Part shown: positions 1-10,198 of the stretch, piece after piece | How positions within the stretch are numbered: the first letter of the stretch is position 1 | How the letters are laid out: the number at the start of each line of letters is the position of its first letter | Origin: Selaginella moellendorffii | Taxonomy: Eukaryota > Streptophyta > Lycopodiopsida > Selaginellales > Selaginellaceae | Length of the DNA stretch: 53,490 nucleotides | Assembly (NCBI RefSeq): GCF_000143415.4 | Contig: NW_003314264.1 | Span: 210,693 to 264,182, forward strand | Direction of reading: 5' to 3' | Notes under the pieces: generated by a model | Seen by the model: the letters and a program-made list of their open reading frames with translations, nothing else | Told to the model about the DNA's origin: nothing | The model's database searches: none | Position numbers and translations under genes: made by a program

Positions 1-424
1 AGTTCCACACCATGCTAGCTGGTGGAGTACCCATATCCTCGTACTAGGCCACTGGTATTCTAAAATAGTGCTAAACTTTGTTTAGCTCCATTTTGCATGC
101 TGGTCCTAGCATTGGGATGTTGGATGCTCTAGGACTGTTCCAAGTCACTCTATACTCCTGTCCCTCCACTCCTTGGGTTATACACTCGGGAGCTACTTTG
201 TGCTTTAGTACTTTCACTCCTTGGCTCTATGTTTAGGAGTTTGGCTCCATTCCTTCGTTTAGTGGCCCAAGGCTCTAAAACTCAAGTTTCACTCTGCTGT
301 ACTTGGACATATGGCATATGGCACATGGCATATAACATATGGCATATAGAGGGTTTAAGTTCTACTTTGTTATTATCTATGGTAAATTAATATAGGATAA
401 AGGGTGAAAACCATGTATGCTACA
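1..424 (+). repeat. 3' part of 5' LTR (family A)
   Basis: The sequence is the diverged equivalent of 43048-43451 (same strand) and of 18835-19250 (opposite strand). It ends in TGCTACA, immediately followed by a primer-binding site. The left part of the LTR is beyond the window edge. Confidence 0.8.
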
Positions 425-440
425 TTTGGTATCAAAGACA
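425..440 (+). promoter_or_regulatory. Primer-binding site, initiator Met tRNA type
   Basis: TTTGGTATCAAAG directly follows the LTR end. It resembles the plant consensus TGGTATCAGAG complementary to the 3' end of initiator Met tRNA, which primes minus-strand DNA synthesis. Confidence 0.7.
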
Positions 441-755
441 GAGATTTTGAAGTTTAAGCCGAAGACATACCTAGAGTGTAAGGAAGTAGCATAGGAAGTT
501 GCCTTTAGTCACTTGCTCTTGGAACAATATTAGCGGCCATATGGTGGTATCTCAGACAAGAATAAAAACTTTAGGAATAAACAAGGTGATTAGAAAAAAA
601 GGGTGGAAGGAAAGTTCTGCTCTGGAAGCTCATAAATAACGGTTAACAAAGGTGGTGGTTAGCAACCACCACTAGCTTCTTCTGGTCCTAGGCCCTTTGT
701 TCCTTTTATTGGTGGGTACAAGTAGTAGTAACTTGCAACACTTGCTCCTAGCGAA
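441..755 (+). other. Leader and eroded gag region
   Basis: About 315 bases between the primer site and the zinc knuckle. This should hold the gag start, but no open frame is left. Nothing else is recognisable. Confidence 0.5.
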
Positions 756-3700
756 ATGGATAGTGTGGGTTATTGCTTCCATTGTAGAGAGACAGGATAT
801 AAGTCCTTAGAATGTCCCAACAAGCATAAGACATGGTCTCATATTAATGTCATAAGGGAAGATAGTGGTGGTGAAGTTGAAGGGGTTAACGAGTTGGTTA
901 ATGCAGACTATAAGGAAGAGGAGGTCATTAGTTCCCTCAAGCTTTTCTCATAGTCAATACAAACATTGATCCATTGATGTATCTGGAATTCAAATCGGTG
1001 ATGGGGTTGATCCTAAACCGAAGGAGATATTGGAGTTGTTGGTGTGGAATCAAAATATCTTTCCAAAGCATTTGCTATCAGGGTTACCTCTTAGCCGTGA
1101 GGTTGATCATTGGATTAAGGTTATTTCGGGTTCTAAACCATCTACAAAGACTCTATATCACCTGAATGTCAAGGAGATGGCTGAACTCAAGAAGCAACTC
1201 ATGAAGCTTCTTGAAAAAGGTCATATCCAACCAAGTAAGTCACATTATAGAGAGCCGGTCGTTTTTGTTATGAAAAAGGATGCAACCATGAGGATGTGTA
1301 TTAATTATCAGGCTCTTAACAAGATCATGATCAAAAACAGTTATCCTTTATCTCGCATTGATGACTTATTTGACCAACTCTTAAAGGCTAAGTATTTTAT
1401 GTGACTTGATTTGTAGTCTAGGTATCATCAAATATAGGTGGTAGATCAAGATATGGAGAAGATAGCTTTTAAGACTTAGTACGAATCTTATGAGTTCCTT
1501 GTCATGTCATTTAGGTTATACAATACTCCAGCAATGTTCAGCATAATGATGGATAGAATATTTTGAGATTATTTAGATACATTTATTATCTTATATATTG
1601 ACAATGTTCTAGTATTTAGTGAAATATTGGAGGATCATTTGAAACACTTGGAGCTAGTGTTTTTGAAGTTGCATGAACACAAACTATATGTTAAAGAAAG
1701 TAAATGTGCTTTTGGACAATTGCACATGAACTTTCTTGGACATATAGTTGGTGGTGGCATAATTGAGGTGGATCCAAAGAAGGTGGAAGCAGTGAAGTCC
1801 TAAGAAGTCCTAACCACTATATCAAATGTTACTTTCTTGGTTTGATGGGATACTATTGCAACTTTGTTTGCAATTTTGCAAGAATTGCTCTTTTGTTAAC
1901 TAAATTAACAAAGAGTAGTATACCAATTCATTGGACACCAACTTGTCAACACGATTCCTATTCTCAGAATCCCAAATTTTGATAAACCCTTTGAAGTGCA
2001 TTGTGATGCATCTAGCTTTGTTATTAATGCTGTATTGCAGCAAGATTGTGACAAAGTGGTTGGTGTTACACTAAGGCAACATAGTTGTTTCATTGCGTTC
2101 TATTCCAAGAAATTGGATGAAACCTAATGAAGATGGCTAACGCATGAGAAAGAGATGTTTGTTATAGTGTCAGCATTGGAACACTGGAGACACTATTTGG
2201 ATGGACATACCAAGTTTTATACGGATAATAATATACTGAGCTACTTTGCTACACAGCCAAAGCTTATACCGAAGTAGACTCGTTGGAAAGAGAAGCTTGC
2301 TAGTTGATATTGAAATCATCTATAAACCTGGTAAAGGTGATATTATTCCGGATGCATTGAGTCGTCATGCTCAATTCTAGGTAATGTCAGCAATTAGTTT
2401 GGATTGGTTAGAAGACATTCAAGCTTCATATGGAAGTGATCTATTAGTGAAGGCAATCTTGCACCATGTGGAGTTGTCAAAGCAAGACCCTAGTAGTGAA
2501 GCAGTAAAAGTTACTAGTCATGCCAATACAAAACTTCACTTATCAATTTAGGATGGGCTTGTTTTCTATAAGGAAGAAAGATTATAGCTTCCCTCTAAGG
2601 ATCTACAATAGTTGTTTCTACATGAACATCATGATGTTCCGATAGCAAGACATGGTGGAAAATGAAAGACATGCTTCATTGAAAAAGGTATTTTTCTAGT
2701 CTGGTATGGAAGGTGATGTAGCAGATTATGTTCATTATTGCCCTATATGCCAGCAATGTAAGTGAATAACTGAGAAGTAGGAAGTTATAGTGCATTTCAG
2801 CACCAGCATGACCATTTCAAAGTGTGACACTTGACTTTATCACTTGCTTGCCAAAGTATAAAGGTTGTGATACTTTGATGGTGGTTGTTAACTGGTTGTT
2901 GAAGATTGCACACTTCATTCCAACTATGGAAATAGTGAATGCAAAGCAAGTAGCAAAGTTCTTTCTCCATGAAGTAGTACAGGTTTGTCGTCTTCTAGAA
3001 GAGATGATCTTAGATAGAGATTCAAGATTTACAGGGAATTTTTTGGGGCACACTATTCTAGTTATTTGATACCAAGTTGAAATTTAGTATAGCTTATCAT
3101 CCTTAAACTAATGGGCAAACCGAATGTGTGATAACTCAAGTTGAGGATTATCTGCGGTACTATGTCGTGGCAGATCAATGCGACTGGGTTAAGCATTTAG
3201 ACATAGTAGAAATCTGTTATAACAACACATTTCACAACATTATTGGCTATTCTCCATGGAAGATGCTGCAAGGGAATGCTTATGGGGTTTTTTAACAGAT
3301 TTTTATACCAAAACTAATGTTTGAAGTGTTGGTCCCAGCTGTTGAGACTTATGCAGAGTAGTTATGCCAAGGTTGGTCTAGAGCTACTAAGGCAATAGGC
3401 AAAGCTCAGGATAGGTATTCATGTGATAAGGATTAGCATTATCGGGATGTATTCTATCAAGTGAGAGATCAAGTATGGCTATCTTCCTGAAACTTGAATG
3501 TAAAGGGATCTTTATCTTGGAAGCTATTACCAAGATATGTTAGGCCCTATTAGGTATTGAAGCAAGTGGGTGATATATCCTATAAGTTGCATCTTTTGTA
3601 TGAGTTATCCCATGTACATGATGTGTTTCATGTCAGTTTACTGGTACTATATCATGCTGTTGTGGAATGCTCTATAGCTATTCATCCTCCATCAATGGTC

Positions 3701-3889
3701 ATTGATGGTGAACTTGAGTATGAAGTTAAAACTATCTTGGATTCTCAATTTTGGAGATGGGTCTGTATGAAGGAATATCTTGTTAAGTGGAAAGGTTACC
3801 CAACTTGTGAATCAACTTGGGAGCCTCTTAGGAATCTCATGCATGCTCGTGAGCTTGTCATGGAGTATGAGAATTGTAATAAAGATTAG
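756..3889 (+). pseudogene. gag-pol remnant with chromodomain
   Basis: Fragments lie in chromovirus order. A CCHC-like knuckle (CFHCRETGYKSLEC) is at about 775-820. Reverse transcriptase spans about 1150-1660, with the active-site box reading YIDN rather than YIDD near 1600. RNase H motifs (DAS, TDN) are at about 1980-2240. Integrase spans about 2600-3400, with the core stretch starting DFITCLPKYKG near 2833. The chromodomain is at 3715-3880 (KWKGYP, STWEP). Several stops align with conserved Arg positions of the family B copy at 28376-30983, for example S-R-I-D and I-R-V, where the codon here is TGA or TAG. Unlike family B it has no introns at the two integrase positions. Non-functional. Confidence 0.85.
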
Positions 3890-4013
3890 TTCTTATAAAT
3901 CCTATAATAAATCTTGCAAATCAATAAAGTAGTATATTTCTATAAATCAATGAAACAACTTAAACAACTTAATCTACAAGTTTATAATAGTTGTCTAAAT
4001 CTTTCCGACAAGG

Positions 4014-4335
4014 TTGATTTCTTGCTCAAGGGAGTTGGGCCTCTGGCTCTCTCCCTATATCCCTGCAGGCAGGGATGTATCATTGAGTATTGAGTCTAAT
4101 CCCTCAATATCACTACATGATAGTTTATTATATTTGCCAAACACCTTCATTATCATGTTTTATGTGTTAGTTATCCAAGTGCTATTTATGGTAAGTGCCT
4201 AGATCTGCTCAAGAGGCATATCTATGGAATGTAAAGAGTGTTTTAAACCCTATGGTGTTCCGGCTCTTGAATTCGCAATCTATTTAGTAAGTTTCCACCC
4301 TTATCCCAAAGACTAACTCCTGATACTAAATGAGG
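4014..4335 (+). repeat. 3' LTR fragment (family A)
   Basis: Matches 42560-42850 (same strand) over the stretch running through AATATCRCTACATGA and ending GATACTAAATGAGG. The first part of the LTR and everything after this block are missing, so the element is truncated where LINE sequence begins. Confidence 0.7.
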
Positions 4336-4948
4336 CTAGGGAGGCTACTGCGGGCAGTGACAGAGGCACGGACAGTGGATAAATGGCTAGCAAGAAGGTT
4401 ACACGCTGGGGACTTTGTGGCAATTCAAAGGGAGGAGACGTCGGACGGCGAGCAGGTACCACTTGGTAAATGGACTCAGGCGTTCACGATGCCAACCCCA
4501 GCGTGGAATGTGGGGGAGATTGAGGTGTGGTTCGTGGCAGACCCAGACCAAAACCTTGGCAGGCCTTTTCGTGTAGTGAGAGGTGACACACTCCTCGATG
4601 TGGGTGCCACAGGTCACAGATGATGAAGTGAAAGGATGAATCCGGGTTCTAAGACAGATAGCAACTCAGATAGAGGTGGTAGAGTCACCTTTCTAGCTAG
4701 AAGGAGATGGACGGCTAGTATAGTGAAGGAAAGAGTTAATAGAAGACCTGGACTGGGACCCAGCAGCGTGGAGACGCGGGGCGAATGGCTTCTTCACTTA
4801 CGAGGTCAAGGATGTGCGGAATGGTTTGATGGTGAACAGGGAATTTGAGAGAGAAGAAATCCCACGACTATGGCAAAAGTGGATCGCACTAGGAGTGGAG
4901 GCGGACCAGGTGATTGACAACACTGTGGCATTCTGGAAACTACCGATC
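4336..4948 (+). pseudogene. LINE ORF2, part upstream of the insertion
   Basis: Two overlapping frames show non-LTR retrotransposon coding sequence. The last stretch (about 4740-4948) reads through W-x-x-G-x-N-G-F-F-T-Y-E-V-K-D and ends AFWKLPI. This fits the region just before the zinc-binding C-terminus of plant LINE ORF2, where W-R-x-x-x-x-G-x-F-S/T-x-x-K-x-x-x is typical. At CGATC (4944-4948) the LINE is cut by the giant DNA element. The same frame resumes at 38669 with QEKSKVTSWLVATNGLP. Earlier parts carry stops and a frameshift. Assignment rests mainly on the rejoined frame and the downstream zinc motif. The segment 4336-4740 alone would not be recognisable. Confidence 0.65.
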
Positions 4949-4972
4949 ATGCTCTATTTCGTTAAAGTGGGA
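4949..4972 (+). repeat. Left terminal inverted repeat
   Basis: AT followed by 22 bases (GCTCTATTTCGTTAAAGTGG then GA) that are repeated exactly, inverted, at the right end. The direct flank is CGATC at 4944-4948. Confidence 0.88.
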
Positions 4973-5608
4973 TTTATTCAGTAAAATGGGACTAGGTACA
5001 AATTTTCAAGTATTTGAAAATGACGTGAAATTATATGTTTTTTGTCTAGGGGCTAGACATATCTGGGGCATGGTGACTAGCGCGGTGACTTTGTGTCCAG
5101 ACTGAGTCCATTTGGTTGTATAATAAATCTCATTGTCAAGGTGAACAAGCCGAATCTGAAGCTAAAGAAGAGCGATGGCATGCGCGCACACACTATTTGT
5201 TTGTTCATTGAGCATGTGGTGAGCTTTCCAAGATGAACGTCATTCCTATTAGCCAGATATATAACTTAATGGTGAGAACATTTAGATATTATTCAATGTT
5301 ATCTTTTTCTAACGAATCTAATTGTGAAGGTGTAGCAAGAGGCATTGCTAGTCTGGAGAAGTCATTTAACTCATTTGACCCTTAGTGTATTTTCATGAAA
5401 CTAAATAACATTCATATTATTAAGGAATTTCTCTAGTACCTTTTTTTTACGATATAGAGGCTTGCATTTCTTTCAAAGGTGATTTAGTAAAAGGCCTGAG
5501 GGCACATGCCATTCTATTTCTCAGACCGGTATTAAGATATACTAGTGCAAAGGGAAAAAGGTATTTGGTGATCAAGTAAATGGCATGAGGGCACACGCCA
5601 TTATAAGC
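4973..5608. other. Left subterminal region of the giant element
   Basis: No convincing gene. It holds palindrome copies at about 5174-5195 (diverged), 5489-5513 and 5580-5602. A plus-strand block at 5136-5160 (CAAGGTGAACAAGCCGAATC) recurs inverted at 6393-6420 and 6520-6547, where one copy forms the last exon of the transposase-like gene. The rest is AT-rich. Confidence 0.55.
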
Positions 5609-5866
5609 CTAAGCGCTAGTGGACACCTCCTTTTTGGTACTCTCAGCGGTACTATCATCCTTCTCCGGGTCAGTTGTTTTGCTTTGGATTGTTGTCTCTG
5701 ACGTTACTGGGGCGTTCTTGATAGTTGTTAATGTTGCTGTTTGTTCAGAAAAATGATCACCTAGAGTATAGTATGGGGAGTATGGAAGACTTATATATTC
5801 TACATCTTCACCTATCTCCTTCTCCGTCTCCTTTTCTGCCTCACTTACAGATTTTGTGCTTGCCAT
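5609..5866 (-). CDS. Small Ser/Thr-rich protein carried by the giant element
   Basis: An 85-residue hydrophilic protein of unknown function. The start MASTKSVSEAEK is chosen because it aligns with the start of a relative at 48462-48707 (MGSKEDKKSVSS); an ATG five codons upstream is also in frame. Shared blocks in order are V-x-[FY]-[IV]-S-L-P-x-S-P-Y-Y-T, then KNAPVTSETTIQSK, then DSTAEST. The preserved spacing and sequence between two loci 43 kb apart indicate a real gene family under selection. It is rich in Ser, Thr, Glu and Lys, with no membrane segment or signal peptide. Its position between the left TIR and the transposase gene suggests an accessory or cargo gene. Palindrome copies flank it, one ending just before its stop. 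An upstream TTTTAG just before the start may be a splice acceptor, so a 5' exon is possible. Confidence 0.7.
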   Translation of the reverse strand: MASTKSVSEAEKETEKEIGEDVEYISLPYSPYYTLGDHFSEQTATLTTIKNAPVTSETTIQSKTTDPEKDDSTAESTKKEVSTSA

Positions 5867-6506
5867 GAGAATGCTCTTCACCCTAAAATATGGAGTTCGT
5901 TGTGTTATAAAAGGAAACTAACACACACGCTGCAAGGGAATGATGGTACATAAAGCACGTAAGCCCACAATATGGGTTTATGTGCCATTAATATGGGCCA
6001 CAAGCCATATTATTAGATTTATGCACGTGTGATTGGTAAATGCATATGTCACATCATCTTTGTTTTACCTCACACACTATATCAGGCCTAATGAACCATA
6101 TTACATGTGCGCACATGCTATATATATGGAGAAGTATTATGCAAGGATAGAAAAATTCAATGCATGATTGTGGAGAGCAATGGCATGAAGCCACATGCTA
6201 AATAACATTTTAGAGAAAGAATTAAAATAAAAACATGCAAACAGTACTGAGTGGACCAAGACTTAGAAGTGCACAATTGAATTAGGTATTTCTAATAAAT
6301 ATTTCACTCACCTCATATAGGAATGGCTACCACTCTCAAATGGCATTTCGCCTCATGCCATCACCTCGCAATTTGTTATAACAATCCGATGAATTCATAT
6401 TCGGCTTGTTCACCTTGAACTTTAAGTAAGATTTGCTAGAACAACTAAGAATTTATACTTGTTATTTGTATCATCTCACCTAGGAATGGCGTAAGGCCAC
6501 ATGCCA
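5867..6506. other. Spacer between small gene and transposase gene
   Basis: AT-rich, without a gene. Palindrome copies lie at 6179-6200, 6340-6361 and 6486-6507, with a diverged one near 6099-6121. A second copy of the CAAGGTGAACAAGCC exon-like block (minus) is at 6393-6420. It may contain alternative 3' exons of the transposase-like gene. Confidence 0.5.
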
Positions 6507-9404
6507 TCATGCCTCCTCTGATTCAGATTCGGATTGTTCACCTTGAAATAAAATACATTAGAAACTTAGTAAAGGAATATTAATGAATCTCACCTTGAAC
6601 CCGGGTTATGAATGCTCTTGCTGCATCTCTTGCATGGTCTGGCAAGGTGATGGTGGCACTCTCCTTCCGCATCCAACCATGCACAACATTATCCACCGAT
6701 ATGCTCATGCTGGGATCCCTTGGATTCAGCACCCATCTCTTTTCTAGGCAATCCTTCGTATATCCAGAATTTGGCTTGAACCACTCCACAGTTACATTGA
6801 AGGAGTTAGTTTCTGCGTCCTCCTCTGCATCAGTGATGCAGCGCCCCACCCATATCATTTGTTTTTTATTACTGGGTCTGACAAGCATGACCATTCCTTT
6901 GCAGACCTGTACTGGATTGAATGCTGAATCCGGCTTCTTGTTCCTCGGCCCACAATAGTGATCCTCAACATCGTTATCTGTCACTGCATTTCTAGAGGAC
7001 ATTGTTCCGCTACTATCTGGTGCTCTGGGTTCTGGCCAAAAGGACTCTTCCAATTCTTCATATACAACCGGCCCATTTTGGATAGCAGATATAATCTTCT
7101 CCCAGTATTCGAGCAAAGGCTTGCACCTCTTAAAATAGGATTCTCCACCAAACACCAACCCCCTCTTCCAGAAGGCAATATGCTGTCTAATCCCGGCCAC
7201 TATACTTTCCTGGTCTTTGAGTCCATCCGAGTGCATCGGCCGTGGGGAACCCTGAGGAATCATAGGTTCCCCAGTTATGGGATCTCTCTTGAAGAGTTCA
7301 ATGCCGTCCACTGGCAGCCACACTGTGTCCCATTCTCTCATCTTGTACCTCATCACTGGAGCACCGTCACGCATGCTGAAATGAAACTGAAGAGGCTTGG
7401 AGTGGCCAATCAGCGTTTTGGATCCGTCCCTGATGTAGCCTCTTACAAACCCTTAAAGTCTGGAACCTCTGTCACAAGTGCAGCTTCAACAGTGCCTTTG
7501 ATGCAATTTTGGAATTCATCGTAGAGTTGTGGGAGGGTGAGGACATTGGATCGCCGGAGGGACTCTGCCAGGTGACTGAACATGGCATCGATGTCTTCAT
7601 GAGTGTGCCCAACCATGAGAAAGCCAAGTGTAACTGTTTCAAATATGCCTTTGGCAACAAGCATCGCCAAGTACGCGAAGACGTACATGTTTTTGTTCTT
7701 ACTGCCAGCATTGTCTGTTTGGAGCAGAAGATGGGGTGGAAGGCCACATCGGCCGCAAGAACTTCCTTGAGATTCTGCTTCGTTTGGATGAGGCTGTGCA
7801 TTCACCGGGCGACCAGCCTCATCGGAATGGCATGAAGCCTCATGTGATAACCCTACAATCTGACGGCCAACATATTCACTGGGATGGCATGGGGCCCCAT
7901 GCGATACTGCAAGCCTTTGCTCCTCCTCCAGCTGAACCCTGTATGGGGTTCGATCGACAAGGGCCTTATGCAAGGGTTGGCCGTTCAGCTCAGTCTGCGC
8001 ACTTTGCAGAGACCTTAAGTGTTTTGCTAGGGACACAATCATCATGTTTGCACCCCCGCCACCCCATAGAGGTACAAAGAAGTTCCCATAATTCTGGGCA
8101 CCATGCCCATGAGCGATTATGCCAAACAGAGACACAGGCAGCTACATGGATGAAGAGATCGCCTTGGGGGCAGGATTGAGTCGAGGTAAGCACGTCTTTT
8201 TCTGGTCCATTTTGTCGTGGATGATGCAGAGGTAAGAGTCAGGTCTCTCCATGGAGAGAATCCTATTATGATAATATGCAGTCTTGCAGCTTCTCTGCTC
8301 GATGTTGTGGTCGAGCCACCTTCTAACCAACATCTCTCGCTCTTGAGCGATGCAAGAATTCTTCGACAAAGCCATTTTGATAGCAGTGCACTCGTCACAC
8401 TTTGAAAAGATGGAGTACTTTCCTATACTCACATCCCTGAACCTGTTGCTCCACAATCTACTAAATCTAGATTGGCTCAGCTTCCTGTAGCCATTACTCT
8501 GGAGTTCCCGATTCACATCTTCCAATATGGCCCCCTTGGTATACATGGAAGGGAGAACTCGTTGGGTGTTTTGAGTTCCATCTTCCAAGAGGCGGGTTTT
8601 ATGTGGTTGCTGCTCGCTATATGTCTCAACAAACTTCTTGAAGATTGCCTCTCTATATACAACATGACCCCTGGTTTTGTGAGTACCATCGTTCCCATGG
8701 ACTGCCTGTTGAACCCTTTGTTCCTCGAACTCAGTTTTGATTCTGTAGAATGTGGTTCGAGGGATTCCATAAATGATTCTCCATGCCTTCATGCAGACCA
8801 AACCCCTCTGGAAGACCATGCCCCCCACCTGATGTTTTGAAGCATCAACAGATGACCGTAATGCCTCATACACAAAATTGCGAGCTACCTTCCAGGATAA
8901 TGTCTTGTATCTTGCTCTCTCCTCTTCAATAGCATCCCAATCAGCATGTTGACAGCACCTCCTCTTGCAACAAGCAACTGTCGAGACCATTCGAACCTCC
9001 ATCGCCATTTTCTGCCTTTTCGGTTCGTTGCTCAGATCCCTTTGGCTGCGCTTTAGGAAGGTGTACTTTCTTTTCCCATGAAGAGATGTTCTGTCATCAG
9101 TTGTAGTGGTGTTTGATTGTGAATCCTTCACATTCTCAAACACTAAGTGCCTCAATTTCCACCGCACAATGCTTCCAATAGTCAGACTGTTTTCTTCTGT
9201 GTCAACAACCTCTAAAATCGCAACTCCAATATCATCCCAGCCCAATTCTTGATTAGCAACTGCATCTCTTGGATCGACAACTGTGGCTAAGCCCTCAGCT
9301 ACCACCTCCCCCTCGGGGTTGTTTAGAAACACCTTTGCCTGAATCCATGCAGCACGGTTCTTAAGATCCACGGAGGGAACATGCGTCGCACTTGCGGAGG
9401 CCAT
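6507..9404 (-). pseudogene. Putative DDE/D transposase, DUF7869-like
   Basis: Three pieces rebuild one protein of roughly 950 residues. The first exon starts at ATG 9404 (MASASATHVPS). It has a Lys/Arg-rich stretch, a Cys cluster (CCKRRCC, about residue 150) and a helix-turn-helix-like stretch around IPRTTFYRIK. Possible acidic catalytic triad members are IIHDKMDQKK, LQTDNAGSK and GHTHEDID, an arrangement I recall from DUF7869 proteins and expect in an RNase H-like fold. An in-frame TAG (8142-8144) sits between SSM and LPVSLFGIIAHGHG. A one-base deletion near 7447-7452 shifts the frame between VPDFKG and FVRGYI. A 52-nt intron (6542-6593) joins VQ to a last exon ending GEQSESESEEA (stop 6507-6509). 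Two palindromes are read in frame as SHGAPCHPS and SHEASCHSD. The family name is from memory; transposase function is inferred. Confidence 0.72.
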
Positions 9405-9556
9405 TCTGAAAGTGCAGAAAAGAAGTTAAGACCATACAAAAAATAATTGGAGAATGGCCTAAATCATAACATACCAAACAACCTCAATAGCATGAGGCCA
9501 CATGCCATTATTCAAACATGCTATTGACACCCACGTGAAATTTCGCATTCACAAAA

Positions 9557-9748
9557 TTGGCATGAGGCCTCACGCTATCTTTGGCCCTTGCTAGCCTATA
9601 GCTATATTCCTTTTGCCTTGCTGCAACTGTATATATTTTTGTGTGCGTGATTAGTCACCCATACAAAAATATATACAGTTGCAGCAAGGCAAAAGGAATA
9701 TGGCAATAGGCTAGCAGGGGCCAAAGATGGCATGAGGCCTCATGCCAT
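9557..9748. repeat. Long near-perfect hairpin capped by palindromes
   Basis: Arms of about 85-90 bp (9557-9645 and 9663-9748) are inverted copies with only a handful of mismatches, separated by a loop of about 18 bases. The outer end of each arm is a copy of the 22-nt palindrome. The inner part contains ACTGTATATATTTTTGTG and its complement. A third partial copy of the right arm follows at about 9790-9846. It resembles a foldback or MITE-like unit; a small-RNA precursor is possible. Confidence 0.85.
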
Positions 9749-9945
9749 CTTGATATACTCACAGCTGCAGGCAAGTAAAAACATACATGACAATACGCTA
9801 GCCATGAAATTGCAAGGGCCCAAGATGGCATGTGGCCTCATGCCATTTCTAAATGTGGTCCTAAGCCATTCCATGGTGAACATACCAGGAAGCACAAGTG
9901 CCGAATATCAAGAGGAAGCGGTAGCCACACCAAAGACAGTGCCGC

Positions 9946-10075
9946 TCGCAACACCGCAACTACTCGTAGTGCCACTCGCAACACCGCAACTGCTCGTAGC
10001 GCCGCTCGCACAAACTGCCACTTGCATAAACTGCCACTTGCAATGGCGCTCACAATGCCGCAACCGCTCGTAGAC
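9946..10075. repeat. 30-bp tandem repeat, decaying
   Basis: CCGCTCGCAACACCGCAACT followed by ACTCGTAGTG is repeated at a 30-base period for two copies. Shorter variants continue to about 10075. It lies in the region between the two divergent genes. Confidence 0.65.
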
Positions 10076-10198
10076 GCATAAACCACAGCTCACAACGCCG
10101 CTTACACAAGTAGCACTCACTGCACTCAGCGGAACCAAGAACACGGCGCACAAAAATGATAGACCTAGGAATGAGTTTGAGAATTCAAAAATAACACA

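Larger units (their letters stand above)
1..4335 (+). mobile_element. Decayed Ty3/gypsy chromovirus, family A
   Basis: This is a coding LTR retrotransposon whose left end lies outside the window. In order it shows the 3' part of a 5' LTR, an initiator-Met-type primer site, a gag zinc knuckle, protease-poor pol with reverse transcriptase, RNase H and integrase, a chromodomain, and a fragment of the 3' LTR. The frame is broken by many stops and shifts. Its LTR sequence matches, in the opposite orientation, the LTRs of the non-coding element at 18835-26076, so it is the best candidate here for the family that supplied proteins to that element. Integrase-proximal order (RT-RH-INT-chromodomain) identifies Ty3/gypsy rather than copia. 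Confidence 0.85.

Noticed and set aside
8142-8144. Recoding or U-to-C RNA editing to rescue TAG and TAA codons
   Set aside because: Such editing is known for organelles, and the same genes also carry one-base frameshifts. Methylation decay explains the pattern more simply.
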